Below are positions 22,833 to 34,518 of a DNA stretch of 64,000 bases, piece by piece. The position numbers and the translations under genes were made by a program. The notes below the pieces were generated by a model. That model saw nothing but the letters and a program-made list of their open reading frames with translations, made no database searches and was not told the DNA's origin. Source of the DNA: Thoreauomyces humboldtii (taxonomy: Eukaryota; Chytridiomycota; Chytridiomycetes; Spizellomycetales; Powellomycetaceae); NCBI GenBank assembly GCA_027596035.1, contig JADGJA010000013.1:18025-82024 (forward strand). The letters are read 5' to 3'. Each line of letters begins with the position of its first letter. The stretch's first letter is position 1.

Positions 22833-25800
22833 ATGGAGTCTCCAGATCCTAGCGCAAGCAGACGGGTTAGGTTCGATCAGAGCCCTACCCACAGCACTGG
22901 TTTTCTGAACAGCACAACTTCCTACGGGACATCGAAAAGCTCGGACGAGTCCGACAACGACAAGGTGAAAGAATAAGAATACATTTTTTTTGAGAGCATC
23001 AGGCATCTCAAGTGCTCGGCTGTATCAGGTCATCTTGGCGATTACTTGCAAAAATGGAAAAGTCGGAGCTGCATATTACAGCGTTGGGAACTCAAAGCTA
23101 TATTTGATGCAAGACATGGAAGACGATCGTAGTTTTGGACTTGCCAAACTACGTAGGTTCAACCTATCTCAGGAAAGTTTGACTACCGGCAAGGACCTGA
23201 GAGTGCTGTCCATAGTCCAATTCCAGATCGCCCCGTCCGTTATCATCACGAGCGCCAGGTCTGAAGATCACTTCATAGCCGCTCTTGCAGAGTCAGGTTA
23301 CTAGAGCAAATAATGGCGGCACCAACCGAACGTTTCTATCAATCGACTCACATCGTCGGGTAGACAACCCTCTTTCTGCTTTTGAGATGGATATCCGACC
23401 CTCAACCGACTTCATCTATGCAACGGCGAAAAACAAGCTTCTCTCGCTACGTATCCGCGAAACTGCGCAGGCTTACGAGCTGCATAGAATATCCGGAGGT
23501 TCAGAGAACCGTTCTGAGTGGAACCGAAACGACATGATGTTCTACCTGGAAAGCGTGGTGTCACTGGACAACCGGGAGATGGTAGCTGGGATGTGCGGTT
23601 TCCTCACGAGAATGACGCACCTCACCTAGTGGAGCTTTCTGATTCAACCAGGTTGGCTGCGCCGGGGCTCTCCTAAACTACGTCACGAAAGCCAAACTGA
23701 CTGGCGTAATCATCGAGCACCACGGCGACATGGAAGTCTCTAGCGTTGAGCAGTTCAGCATGTGAGACTCTTCTGAAATTTTCGCTAATAAGTCGGCAAG
23801 ATCTAAGAATGACAACAGTGATCAATTCATGCATGTGAACGCCGACGCAATCTGGTGGGGTTCTCAAGCGTAGCTCTGGCTGAACAGAACCGGCATGCTG
23901 ACCGACATGTCAGGTCGCTGCAGATCTTTCAAGACGCCGCTCACCCCAATATCCACAGCAGACGAAGCAAGGAGGGCCTCTCACTCTTTGGTATGTGCTC
24001 ATGGGTTTCTCGTTTTTTAGAGGGTCGAAATCTTATTTAATCATCTCGTCTTGTAGGCATCTTGAACTCTACTAAAACGCCTCTAGGCCGAGGGCTGCTC
24101 AGGCAGTGGTTTCTGCGCCCTTCCATCGATATCGTGACCATTGAAGAACGTCAAAACGCAGTGTCCTTCTTCCTCAAAAGTGAATTTCGGTATGAGGTTG
24201 ATCAGCTCCGAGCTTGCTTAATGCATGTAAAGGATATTCCAGTGAGTTCCTCTGGAGGGCCAACATACTTGTCTGACGCTAACAAATACCTTTTCAGCGA
24301 ATCCTGGTCAGAATGAGACTGAAGACATCCACTCTGGAATGGGAGATCATGTTAAAGGTTAATGTTGATTCCGATTAGCATTGTGATGACTGCGCATCTC
24401 ATTTAGAACATCACAGTTCGCGTATCACACCCTGAAGATCAGAGGGATCGCCCGTGATCTCGGAAGTCACGCCGACATACCGCTACTGGACAGGGTATAC
24501 ATGACCAGCAGTACGGAGCCTGTTTGGCATGATATCAACGCGCTATGTAGATTCGCATGAGCTTTCTTGTTGCTGAGCTCAAGGAAGTAGGATCCATTAT
24601 AAACAACACGGTAGGTCAGCCACTGTCAGAGAGATGCTTGATGAGGTGTTAACAATTCGAGCGCATGCAGGTCGACTTTGACGCGTCGCTTAGCGAAGCA
24701 CGCTTCGTTGTAAAACCTGACATTAATGAGGAGCTGGACGAACTCAAAAGAACGTACCACGGCCTTGATGAGCTTTTGGTATTGTCTTATTCGTGCGAAA
24801 AGCATTGGAGACGACGGGCAAGTTGCTTAGACCACACTTTAGTCGGAGGTCGCGCATGAAATCAGTGTCAGTGTATCCAAAGACCTGGTCTCCTCCTTGA
24901 ACGTGATATATTTTCCTCAGGTAATGAGCTAGGTCCTTGATTAACGAGATGCAATGTTAACGAAGCGGCTTTCAGCTGGGCTATCTCATTACAATCCCGC
25001 TGAAAGAAGGCATGACAGCGCAAGAAGACTTTGCTATTGATGGCTTATTTTTTCAAGTATGTCTTCAGGAAGCTATACGGCTCATTTGAAGTGTCTGATA
25101 GTGTTCATATCGTAGTTCTGCACCTCGAGTACCGTATACTATAAAAGGTATCGCGCCAAATCACAATCCCGCATGACATTTGATTGACCTTCCTTACTTA
25201 GTGATCGCATGTTCGGTATGCTGTGTCACTGCAACAAAAGCGGCGGCCCCTGCCTAAAATCTTGCGAAACAGAGCTTGATGAGACACTGGGTGATATTCA
25301 CTCGATCATCGCCGGTGCGTCAAAGCGCTTCATTTACCCAAACATAACCTCATACTTAACGCACAGATCGTGAGATTGAAATCATGCAGCGACTACAAGA
25401 AACTGTTCTGAAGTACGCACCCCCGCTTATCAGAATCACGGAGGTTTGCGCCGAACTCGACTGGTGAGTGTGGTCCTAGAACCTCATTATCAAGTGGCCC
25501 AGCTAACGCAGACCCTTAATGCAGTCTTCTATCGCTTGCCGAAGCAGCACGAAAGTACAATTACGTTCGCCCGCAAATGACAGAACAAAATGTTTTGCAT
25601 ATTGTGAAAGGAAGGTAATAAGAACAGCAAAGGAAACACATGAGGACGCACACTGGAGATTTCAGTACAGACATCCGCTCCAAGAGCTGTGCGTCGACAC
25701 ATTCGTTCCAAACGATATTTCCATAGGCGAACAGGAAGATTTCCCGCGGATGATCTTGCTCACGGGAGCAAACTTCTCCGGCAAATCAGTTTATCTGAAG

Positions 25801-26811
25801 CAGGTTTGCACCAATGGCCGTACCATTTTCCGGTCGCAAACCTTGACCTCTTCCGCAGATTGCAGTAATCACCTTAATGGCGCACATCGGAAGCTTTGTT
25901 CCAGCCGTATCGGCTGTTATCGGCATCTGTGACAAGATTCTGACGCGCATACACACACGCGAAACTGTTTCCAAGACGCAGAGCAGTTTTATGATTGACC
26001 TTTTGCAAGTGAGCAATGCCTTGCGGACTGCCAGTGAACGGTCACTTGTATTGCTCGACGAATTCGGAAAAGGAACGCAGCTTTCAGGTATAGGAATCAT
26101 CGCACTAATCGTTCTTTTTGCAACAATAATCTCATGAATTTATCCCAGACGGCATCGGCCTGTCCTGCGCAGTTTTAGAGAGCTTTGCGCAGCGCAAGGA
26201 GTTGTGTCCGAAAATCCTAACAGCAACTCATTTTCACGGTCAGCATAAATGGCTCTGATTTGCGCTTTCTGGTTACTTATTCCTGTCTTTTTAGAGGTTT
26301 ATACGCATGACGTGCTTAACATCCCGCCAGATCATCTTCTCAATTGCAACATGGAGATCGTTGAGTCTGAAGGGGCATCGGTGCTAACCTTTCTGTACCG
26401 GTACTGCTCTGCTCAGGAGGCTAAGGTGCTTTCGGACGGAAGGCTAAGTGCTCGAATTCTGCAGTGTGGTACCCGGCCGGGCTTTGGCGTCGTGGGGAGT
26501 CCACTGCGCGGCATTGGCGGGTTTACCTTCATCCGTATTACGGCGAGGTACGTTGAAAGTCATCGGTCGGAAAGCCACAGCGTTGGCACGAAGGTCTCGA
26601 ATCCGTTGATGCTCATGTCGGGCTAGGTCAGGAGGCCTCGGATATTCTGGCGCGGGGAGAGCCGCTTCGTCCCTTATTGACCGCGGCGGACAAACACTGT
26701 CACCGTGCAAGTCAGCAAGTCGCCGCTCTTTTCCACGACTACGATCTTCCGACGGCGGACCTCACGCCGTTGTGGAAGCAAGTGGAGTCTGCGCAGATGA
26801 ATCAATACTAG
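22833..26811 (+). CDS. MSH5: MutS homologue MSH5 (meiotic crossover factor)
   Basis: MSH5 pairs with MSH4 and stabilises recombination intermediates in meiosis. The gene is broken into many small exons. The ATG at 22833 starts [16 protein letters not shown], and the second exon encodes [17 protein letters not shown], the first conserved strand region of MSH5, without the mismatch-binding MutS domain I. The connector and lever regions follow ([20 protein letters not shown] near 24065). The ATPase domain has Walker [17 protein letters not shown] near 25770, the MSH5-style [10 protein letters not shown], Walker [13 protein letters not shown] near 26050, and a downstream ILTATHFH segment near 26220. 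The serine before GKS is typical of MSH5, where other MutS proteins have MAGKS. The last exons end ...VESAQMNQY at TAG 26809-26811. Several exon junctions after 24300 and in the last 400 bp are not resolved. I see no obvious disabling change. Confidence 0.85.
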
Positions 26812-27215
26812 CACTGCGAAGGGTGGCGGAACGTGCTTCGATGACTTAGTCGTATACGTTAACAGAATCTGCATATCCTAATAGTTCCCTGTATAGATTC
26901 ATACACGACGCTTTTAGTGCTGCCCACTTCGGTGCTATGTTTGCGGCGACTTCGGATGTTCAGAACTTCGCCTAGCTTTGCCTTGACATGTTCGACAGCG
27001 ACCAACGGCTCATTCGCTCAAAATAGGACTTGAAGGGAGCTTTCATCTTTCATGTCCTAGTGCTTCTCAAGTAAATGCACCTGAAAGACTACTAGCCGTA
27101 CCTGTAAGGAGATGGACTCAAACTACAGAACCTATGTTGTGGTCATGTGCGTCCAGCTGCTGCGACTCCAGACGTCGCCGGCAAGGAATCGACGAATGTT
27201 TCCACGCTTCCCGCA

Positions 27216-30200
27216 ATGCAACGACAAAACAGTACTGAATCTGATGCTATCCAAGATAGTGGAGAACGGCAACCGCGAGCACTGACTGAACAAGATCTTT
27301 TGGAGCTCAACGGTCACGACGTGAGGCTCGGTGCCGCAGATACTCTGTTTAGTATAAGAGATTGGAATGTAGATGCAGGTTCGCAAGCCGTGCTTTTTTT
27401 CCGTCTGAAGGTATCTATATCTGATATCAGTCTATCTAGGCCTCGGTCCTTTGGTCCCGCCATCCGATCTGCTTAGCGTTAATCCGTCGGCATTGGATCA
27501 AGCCTACGTTGGCGTTTGGGGAAAGCTTACGCGCACGTTCGTCACGAACATCATCTTTTCTCTCGTAGTAGTTCTCTATGCTCTGGTGATGATTAGTCAA
27601 GCCGTCACCGAAAAAGGGGAGCAGGTCATAATCAGCATGCAGCGAGCTTGCACCGGGCTGGAAGTAGGAGCAACCGCGCTGGCGTCACTGCCCCATTACG
27701 CTGCCGATGGGCTAAACAGTATGACGATCAACGGGATCAACGGGATAGTCCAGCATACTTCGACAATGTTGGTTGGATTCGTGGTCCTTCTGAACCAGCT
27801 AATTCTTATGGTAGTGGAACGGTACACCGGGCTGCTGGCCTGCATTCTGGACGTGATTGTGCAGCTCGCTGTCGGAACCGTCGCATACTATGCCGCCGAG
27901 ATCGTGGACTTTATCAACACGCAAATAGCTAGCATCGAGTCAGCTTTGACCGCAAGTCTCGCTATCCTCAACAATGAATTGCAGACGTTCGAGTCTGATC
28001 TCGGCAGTGCGATCAATACCATCGCAAACGTGTTTGGTGGGACCGTCAACACGGACGTATTCGCGCCCGTTACCTTTCCCGGAGTAACCCGGCGCTTGGA
28101 CTTCTCGATACCCACGGATTTTATTGCCACGCTGCAGGCACTGCCCAGCGAGATTCCCAGCCTGGCATCTCTAGAAGCCAAGCTAGCCTCTCTGATCTCG
28201 GAGCCGTTCGGGATGCTCGAGTCGCTTATCGAGGAGAAACTCGGTGATTTGACAGGCATCTCCTCGAGCGAAATGCTTGTCGCTGTACCTGATCCGAGCG
28301 CTCGAGTAACGTTTTGCGATGCTTCCATGAACTATGAATGGGTCTACACAATGGTTGGCGCTATCAACAAAGCGCTCTCCCTCGGCATCTATCTCATCAT
28401 TGCGCTCATGGCGGCTACGGTCCTGGCAAATATCATTGTCACGATTTATGATCATTACGCGTTTGAGCGAGAAGTGAAGTCTTTCTCCACCGTCTTGCAA
28501 GGACATCGGGAACTTAACGATAAGCTCATTTCCGGGGATGAGCCGCCGAGCAGAAAACAAGCTCGTGCTATATCTCGAGACCTCATTCATGCTGCGACTC
28601 GCCCCACTCTCTATCTTTGCACCACCTGGTTTACGAGGGCGATCAGTCGCTCTGAAGCCGGCAGCATCCGGTTCCGCTGGTTCATAGACTATGTTTCACA
28701 TCCTCCGAGTCTAATCTGCTTTATGGCAGGACTTTCTGGAATCGCCATGATACTCTTGCAAATCTGGATGATCCAGATAGTAGAGTCCACCACCACAACG
28801 GCCGTAGCTTCTAGCGCTTCTGCCAGCATGGATAAAATCGTCGGCAACGTCGAGCTGGCTATGGTTGCCGTCGCTCAGCCGTATGTGGACGGCGCGAACG
28901 CGCGTTTATCAGACATCGAGTACGAGGCCAACCATGTCCTGTTTGGATGGGTGAACACTACTATGAACGCCATCAACTCGACCATATTCGTATTCGCTGA
29001 TGGACTGAGTGAGGCGTTGGACGATGTATTCGACAGCGTACCGCCGCTTCAGACGGCACTCAACGGCTTCGTTTACTGTGTGCTTGGATCAAACATTCAG
29101 AGCCTCGAAGCCATGGCGAGCGGACTGAGGTCGCACGCACAGCTCTCTTTCCCACGTATCAACCTGACCTCGCTTTTGGCTTTGGGCACCGACGAAATTG
29201 AGGCGGAACTGGAGAAGGCCGAGCAGTGGATGACAGGCTCGTCTTCTACAACAGTCAACGTGACCGTGACTTCTACGGGCGCTAATACGACGGCAACCGC
29301 TACTTCTTCCTCTCTCCTTTCGCGTCGAAGTGCGAGTGATAACTCGACCGCGGGGAATTCGACCGATACCTCCTCTTCCGATAGCAGCGGAACAACGTCA
29401 TCCAGTTATTTTGCAACCGAGGCAGAGGCGTTCCTCAAAGCATATGAAGCTTCACTGAGAAAGCAATTGCTTCCTTTTGGTGCCCTGATGGGCTTCGGAT
29501 CCATTGTCATGATCATGGGATCGTTCCGTCTCCTCACTTGGTTTCTTTATGATTGCATACGAGATTGGCGGCGAGCTGCTCCAGCCAGGGCTAACAAGCG
29601 GCAAGCAAAGTCAAGCGCAGCAATCAGAACGCTCGCTCCGTCTCGTCAGCAAAGTTGGTTCAGTCGCTTCAAGCCACCGCAACCGCGAGGCATGAAGCAA
29701 CGTGTATCGGGTGACAGTCTTACGTCCACCAACAGTGCCCCACCGAATGCTACGATGTCAGCCGTCTCCCGATTCGAATCGGAGTCAAGCATCGGAAACG
29801 CGATAGCCTATCGACCTCCACCGACCATGATCACCAACGTCCTGCGGACCGGCCTCTTGTTGCCGGACTCACCCCTTGATTCGCCGGTACCCGTGCGACC
29901 TCTCCAGGCGTTGGCATCGGATGCACCACCTCTTCAGCGTGCTCGGACAGCTCCGTCGGGACCTCGAACCATGAACGACTTTCCGCCACTAGTTCCTCGT
30001 GCGACACCTGGTCCTGTCGGTCCTCGACCGTTGGTCGATGCCATGCTGTCCTCCTTTGCGCCACCCCCGTCTGACTCAGGAACTTCGCCATTGAGGTTCG
30101 CCATGACGCCGTTGATACCGGTACCTGTACGGCCTTCCGCACCACCGTCACATCCGTACACCACGAGTGTCGATGCCGGAAGCGATGAGGAAGAGCAGCT

Positions 30201-30276
30201 GGATTGGAACGACATTTCACGGGAGGCGGCTCAGGCGGTCGCCTTTCTGGCGGCAAAGGCGAGGAGGGTAGTGTAA
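27216..30276 (+). CDS. PRM1: Plasma membrane fusion protein PRM1
   Basis: Prm1 promotes plasma-membrane fusion between mating or fusing cells. A 61-nt intron (27379-27439) joins a short N-terminal exon in phase to a single long exon ending at TAA just after 30276. The first in-frame ATG is at 27216 (MQRQNSTESDA). An ATG at 27112 in another frame could belong to an extra 5' exon. The order fits the family: a first membrane helix (FVTNIIFSLVVVLYALVMIS), the conserved RACTGLEVGATALASLPHY segment, a second membrane segment near NQLILMVVERYTGLLACI, a large extracellular domain, further helices at about 28370-28440 and 28720-28780, a Ser/Thr/Asn-rich stretch with many N-glycosylation sites (29250-29400), and a last helix near 29480-29550. 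A long basic, Pro/Ser-rich cytoplasmic tail follows. It is longer than yeast Prm1 mainly because of this tail. Confidence 0.85.
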
Positions 30277-30696
30277 TAATTTGCACCAGCGAATTGACTC
30301 CCCTAACGCTACTCTATAAGAGTCATGTCCGAGGGTGTCAAGTCGATGGTAGAAGGCATGCCCATCTTTCCTGCGAGCCTTCAGGAAGTCTTTCCTACAG
30401 GAAGAGACTGCCTGCCGTCCGATGTGATCTCAAACATCATGGGGTGGCTCTCTCCTCAGACCGTGCACACCCTCCCTAACCCGCTCGGCAAAGTCATGGC
30501 AGTCCCCAGAAAATGTATCGATGTATTGCTCCATGCTGGGAGTACAGGGCTTCGCATTTGACGGACTTGGGTGGCAGAAAGAAGGTGCGTGTTTGGACAG
30601 CCCAAGCTCAACCCAGCCGCCTGCCGCCTTCCTGCGGCGGTCATTACTAGATAAACTTTCATTTGGGCATCGATACACGGGCTCCGGTAAGGGTGT
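30277..30696. other. Convergent 3' region between PRM1 and the lectin-like gene
   Basis: Short frames occur (for example 30325-30561 plus) without a recognised motif. The region presumably holds the two 3' UTRs. Confidence 0.4.
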
Positions 30697-31319
30697 TCAG
30701 CTTTTCGTGGTCGCTGCGATCTTCTTGGCAGTACATGCCACGGCGTTCTTGGTCTTGCAGGACAAGACATTGGTAGCATAGCCTCCGGTGGCGACGCCCT
30801 TCAATCCCAAACATCCCGCCTGCGGGTTGCCATCGATAGAACCGATCCAAAAGACCTGGGTGCCGACCGATGGTGGAGCTCTGCATGAGAAAGAGACTCG
30901 TCAATGAACAGATCAGCTGTCGAGCCAGGCTGCTCCGTTTGACCAAAAAAAAAACGCACCCGGGACAGCTCGCAGCGACCACGTCGCCCAGTTTCTGAGT
31001 TCCAGGGATCGCCGACACGTCTGCCAGCACGGCGCCCTGCGAAGCGCACAGTGCCTGCGCCCCGGCCTGGTCGACGAGTTGGTCGTAGATGAGCGTGATC
31101 GGGGAACCGGACGGCTGGGTGAAGGTGCAGCGACCGACGTTGCTTCCCACTGAGCGACGGGCTCGCCGCACGCGAGGATCATCCGATAGGAAATAGTAAC
31201 CGGCTAGTTGATTTGTGGAACGTTAGCAGACGTGTAACAGCAATTTTATGATTTTGGATGCAGCCTCTACCGAAAGCCAACGTGAGCAAGATCGTCAGGC
31301 GGAATACATTGACGGCCAT
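30697..31319 (-). CDS. Small secreted C-type-lectin-like protein
   Basis: Three exons (31319-31271, 31203-30960, 30880-30697) separated by introns of 67 and 79 nt join in phase to give 158 residues. The ATG at 31319 starts a hydrophobic signal or anchor segment (MAVNVFRLTILLTLAFAG). Six cysteines follow. The pattern resembles a compact C-type lectin-like fold: a helix with ALCASQGAVLADVSAI, a core WIGSIDGN, and a late Cys pair (LSCKTKNAVACTAKK). No canonical calcium-binding EPN or WND triplets are seen, so carbohydrate binding is unproven. It is probably extracellular. It diverges from the F-box gene, with 280 bp between start codons. The gene structure is firm; the fold assignment is tentative. 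Confidence 0.6.
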
Positions 31320-31599
31320 TGTACAGCGAGGGTGAGTGCTTGGTGGGTTGATGTGTGCAGTCGGCCACAGTGTTCGAAAGCCAAGGCGTAAGACGCGCGA
31401 AACCCCTTCACGACGTGTGCATGACTCATTCCGGACGGAGCTTACGTTTTGCAGTAGTGACATGTACCGTACGTACGTGCCCTTTCTCCTGTTTCGTTGT
31501 TTCGACCGCCTACGCTGCCGTTTCAGAAAAGAGGAGGACCTTTCTTTCTTTCCCCCCTTTTTGATCTAGTAGACAGACAGTACTGATCGTCATGTAGTC

Positions 31600-33702
31600 A
31601 TGCCATCCCCCCCTTTGACGCTGCTCAGAATTCAGTTCGACACAAGCCAAACCATGTCTTCACCAGCACAAATGACCGAGGCCTTTTTACCCATCGAACT
31701 CATCAACGTGGTCTTTTCTCACCTCAGCCTGCGTGAACAGGCTGCTGCTGCACAGACATGCAGCAGATGGAGTCGCGCGTTCGGACAGATGGAAGCACTT
31801 TCTCTTACAATCGGGCGTAATCTGGCCGGCCCAGGTGCCGCGTCAAGAGTCATTGCCAAGTTCAGAAAGCTGAAGCTGCTGGAGGTATGCCGTGTCTTCA
31901 AAACTGTACATAGGTATACCTACCCTATGATGCTTTACTTACACCAACTTGCTTCTCGCGGGAAGATTGTGCCGTGCTCTTCCACGCCGGCATCCATCAT
32001 CCGTTTCGCCGAGCAACTCCCCGTCATGCCGACTCTCACCCATCTCCACCTCGAGACGACCGCGGCTGTGTCCAAGATCCTTGACCGCAACGTCACCCCA
32101 CGTCTTACGCATCTGACACTTGTGGAAGCCATCACAGCTCCGTGCTCTCACCTGTATCGATCCCCAGCCGCCAGCATCCTGCAGACCGTCTTCGGCCGCG
32201 GCTTGGAGCGGATCGATCTCAACATCCCGCTGGCGATGGCTGCCGAAGGATGGGACGAGACGGACTGGGACGGTCCGAACGGACAGGACATGCAGGACGC
32301 CGATCGGGACTGCAAGGAGCTTGCGGTACGAAGCCTTCACGTGGATTCTTTAAAGACTCTGATCAAGCACTTCATCGGCCGACGTCCGTTCCCGAATTTG
32401 GAGGTCCTGGAGCTGCACAGCGAGGAGGCAGTCCTGTCGCGGGACGAGATTGAGATCATCCGACAGCATTGTCCGGCGCTGCGGGAACTGGTTCTTACCG
32501 GCATTTGGATCGACGTGGATGGGCTCGTGACTTTTGCGAGAGATCTGAGAGGGCTGACGCGCTTGAGATTGGTCGGATGTGACATTCCATGGCTCGCCAC
32601 AGGAGCCGAAGGTGTCGTGAGATGTCTGATGCACCTGCTTCCTGGATTGAAGCGCCTGGAACTCATTCATAATCGACCGAGGGATGTTCTGGGACCGTAC
32701 GCCGAGTCTATGTTCTTGCATCCAGTCTCCGCGAACCCGACGCTGACCACCTTGGTCCTGCTGGGCTGCGAGACCCCTACCAACGGCGTGCTTCCGGTCA
32801 TTTCTGCTGCAGCGCTCGAGGTTTTAAGGATCGACAACCTTGCGCCGGATGACACCATACTCTCTAGTCTGCCGCGCACGTTGCGACAGCTGGATCTGAA
32901 ATTCAAGCAGCAATCGATCCGATCCGATTCGGGGTATGCGACCCCAGTCTCTCAGCAACTTCAGAACCCTCCTTCAAACCTCATCTCCGTCACACTTCAC
33001 AACCCACCCTTGCATCTCCTCGCCTCGATTGTTGCTCACGCCTCTGGCGTTCGGACTCTGGATTTGCAGCACCTTTCGGCTGACGCTCCTCCGCTTCTTG
33101 TGCCCGCCCTCCGCTCCACTCTCAAAGGCATCACATCTTTGACCGTACATGCGCATGGCGCACACTCCGTCAACACCGTTTTGGCGTACCTAAAAGTATT
33201 CAATCGTTCATCCCTCCGCGTCGTCAAGCTCAACGCAACGCACCCGTTCTTCGAGGCAACGACCGCCGACTCCCCACCCGAACTTCCCATCCCCGATCTC
33301 TCGCCCAATCTCCACACACTGACCATCAAAGGTCTCACCCCCCGATTCACCCACCTTCCCAGCACACTCACCATCCTCTCGCTTCCGACGCTCACGATCC
33401 CGACCACACTCCCTCTCCATCCACTCCGTCGTCTCCGTCGTCTGACCCTCATCGCTCCGGTCCCCCTCGCCGTTCCCGACGGCGACGGGGGAGAAACGCC
33501 GGAAGCAAGGACCGTCAGTGCTCTGCATGCAGCGCACGGAACGCTTTGCGAGAGGTATGCCACCGCCCTGTGGGCCGATATGCCGTGGTTGGATGCGTGC
33601 GTCATCAGAGCGGATGACGTGAGGAGAGCGTGGTTGAGGCGGTGGGTCGTTGGAAGGGTCAACAGGCGTATCGGCGAGTTGACGGGTGGAGCTCACGGAT
33701 GA
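31600..33702 (+). CDS. F-box protein with leucine-rich repeats
   Basis: A probable substrate adaptor of an SCF ubiquitin ligase. The frame opens at ATG 31600; the F-box begins after a second in-frame Met near 31654 or 31672 (MTEAFLPIELINVVFSHLSL, then a Cys-x-x-Trp typical of F-box helix 3). The remaining about 600 residues form irregular leucine-rich repeats of the type LxxLxLxxC, for example LRELVLTGIWID, LTRLRLVGCDIP and LTTLVLLGCETP. They end near LTIKGLTPRFTHLP and a basic Arg-rich tail (RRAWLRRWVVGRVNRR). A GTATGC...AAG segment at about 31885-31966 could be a retained-in-frame intron, because its length keeps the frame; I have left it in. The target is unknown. Confidence 0.75.
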   Translation: MPSPPLTLLRIQFDTSQTMSSPAQMTEAFLPIELINVVFSHLSLREQAAAAQTCSRWSRAFGQMEALSLTIGRNLAGPGAASRVIAKFRKLKLLEVCRVFKTVHRYTYPMMLYLHQLASRGKIVPCSSTPASIIRFAEQLPVMPTLTHLHLETTAAVSKILDRNVTPRLTHLTLVEAITAPCSHLYRSPAASILQTVFGRGLERIDLNIPLAMAAEGWDETDWDGPNGQDMQDADRDCKELAVRSLHVDSLKTLIKHFIGRRPFPNLEVLELHSEEAVLSRDEIEIIRQHCPALRELVLTGIWIDVDGLVTFARDLRGLTRLRLVGCDIPWLATGAEGVVRCLMHLLPGLKRLELIHNRPRDVLGPYAESMFLHPVSANPTLTTLVLLGCETPTNGVLPVISAAALEVLRIDNLAPDDTILSSLPRTLRQLDLKFKQQSIRSDSGYATPVSQQLQNPPSNLISVTLHNPPLHLLASIVAHASGVRTLDLQHLSADAPPLLVPALRSTLKGITSLTVHAHGAHSVNTVLAYLKVFNRSSLRVVKLNATHPFFEATTADSPPELPIPDLSPNLHTLTIKGLTPRFTHLPSTLTILSLPTLTIPTTLPLHPLRRLRRLTLIAPVPLAVPDGDGGETPEARTVSALHAAHGTLCERYATALWADMPWLDACVIRADDVRRAWLRRWVVGRVNRRIGELTGGAHG

Positions 33703-33786
33703 TGGATTTGCGATGTATAAATGATTCTTGGGCGTACATCATCATGTAAATATAGTATTTGATAGCTTTCGATAATGCGACGAAAG

Positions 33787-33893
33787 GCATACAGTCGAGC
33801 GGACTGTCACGCAGGATTGTGGATGCATCACCCTCCACGGTCACAAAAAGATGTGAGACTTTGTCGATTGCATGCAGTCAAGCGGACTTTCAT
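33787..33893 (+). repeat. Pair of 23-bp imperfect direct repeats
   Basis: GCATACAGTCGAGCGGACTG at 33787 recurs as GCATGCAGTCAAGCGGACTT at 33870, 83 bp apart. A CACCCTCCA / GACCCTCCA element follows each copy. The pair lies directly beside the left arm of the inverted repeat. Confidence 0.7.
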
Positions 33894-33903
33894 GACCCTC
33901 CAG

Positions 33904-34102
33904 CCAGACTTTGAGGAGTTCAGACGCCCGGCAATCCGAAGGGGATGGAAGTGTTCGCATAAGTGCTGCACATGTGTCGCGCATTCCTTGTCCTTCGCAA
34001 CATAGTGACTATCATGTTCTATGGCGATCTTTCCTTCAATCGCCTTCACTTCGAACGCTATCCCCTTCGGATTGCCGGACGTCTGAACTCCTCGAAGTCT
34101 GG
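33904..34102. repeat. 43-bp inverted repeat with 113-bp spacer
   Basis: The left arm is 33904-33946 (CCAGACTTTGAGGAGTTCAG...) and the right arm 34060-34102, its reverse complement with only two mismatches. The spacer is 113 bp. The transcript of either strand could fold into a long hairpin. No terminal target-site duplication or transposase is evident, so it is either a small MITE-like relic or a structured non-coding element. Confidence 0.85.
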
Positions 34103-34518
34103 CGCGGGGTGCCGCGTCGCTCTCAGAGAGTTCCATTTCAAACCTTTCCAACGTTCCTCCCAGCGGGTGCTCACTGTCTGCTTCGCGTCTTCGATTATGT
34201 TGCAAAGATTCGTCGCAAGTCTGCCGCAATTCCGAAGCTATCGAAAACCCATCTAGACTGTACAGGTATCCCCGGCGATTCCTCGCATCGCCGTCTCAGG
34301 CCCAGTCGGCGATGGGACATTCCATGGGAGCTCCGAGCATTCAGTAAAGGTGCCCGATTGATTGTTGCGAAACGAATGGCTACGCGAGGATGCTGCAAGT
34401 GATTGTTAAAAAGATGTAATTTCGCAAAATGGTATAAAATAGGTCACAAAAAAGAGGACACGCGGAACAGGGCTCATTCACCCCGCCAGGTTTAGCTCAA
34501 GCTAAGGTACAATCCCAC

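Larger units (their letters stand above)
33703..34518. other. Intergenic region with repeats and no supported gene
   Basis: Between the F-box stop and the GDSL esterase stop (convergent genes) lie the direct and inverted repeats described separately. The open frames here exist on both strands partly because of the inverted repeat, which makes both strands encode the same PLRIAGRLNSSKSG peptide. I see no gene. Confidence 0.6.

Noticed and set aside
22833..26811. MSH5 as a pseudogene
   Set aside because: The open frames are short and many, but stops fall in segments with splice signals, and both Walker motifs and the MSH5-specific residues are intact. An intron-rich gene is the simpler reading.
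31885..31966. Intron in the F-box gene
   Set aside because: Possible GTATGC donor and GGGAAG acceptor, but the segment is open, a multiple of three and encodes plausible sequence, so I kept it as coding while noting the doubt.
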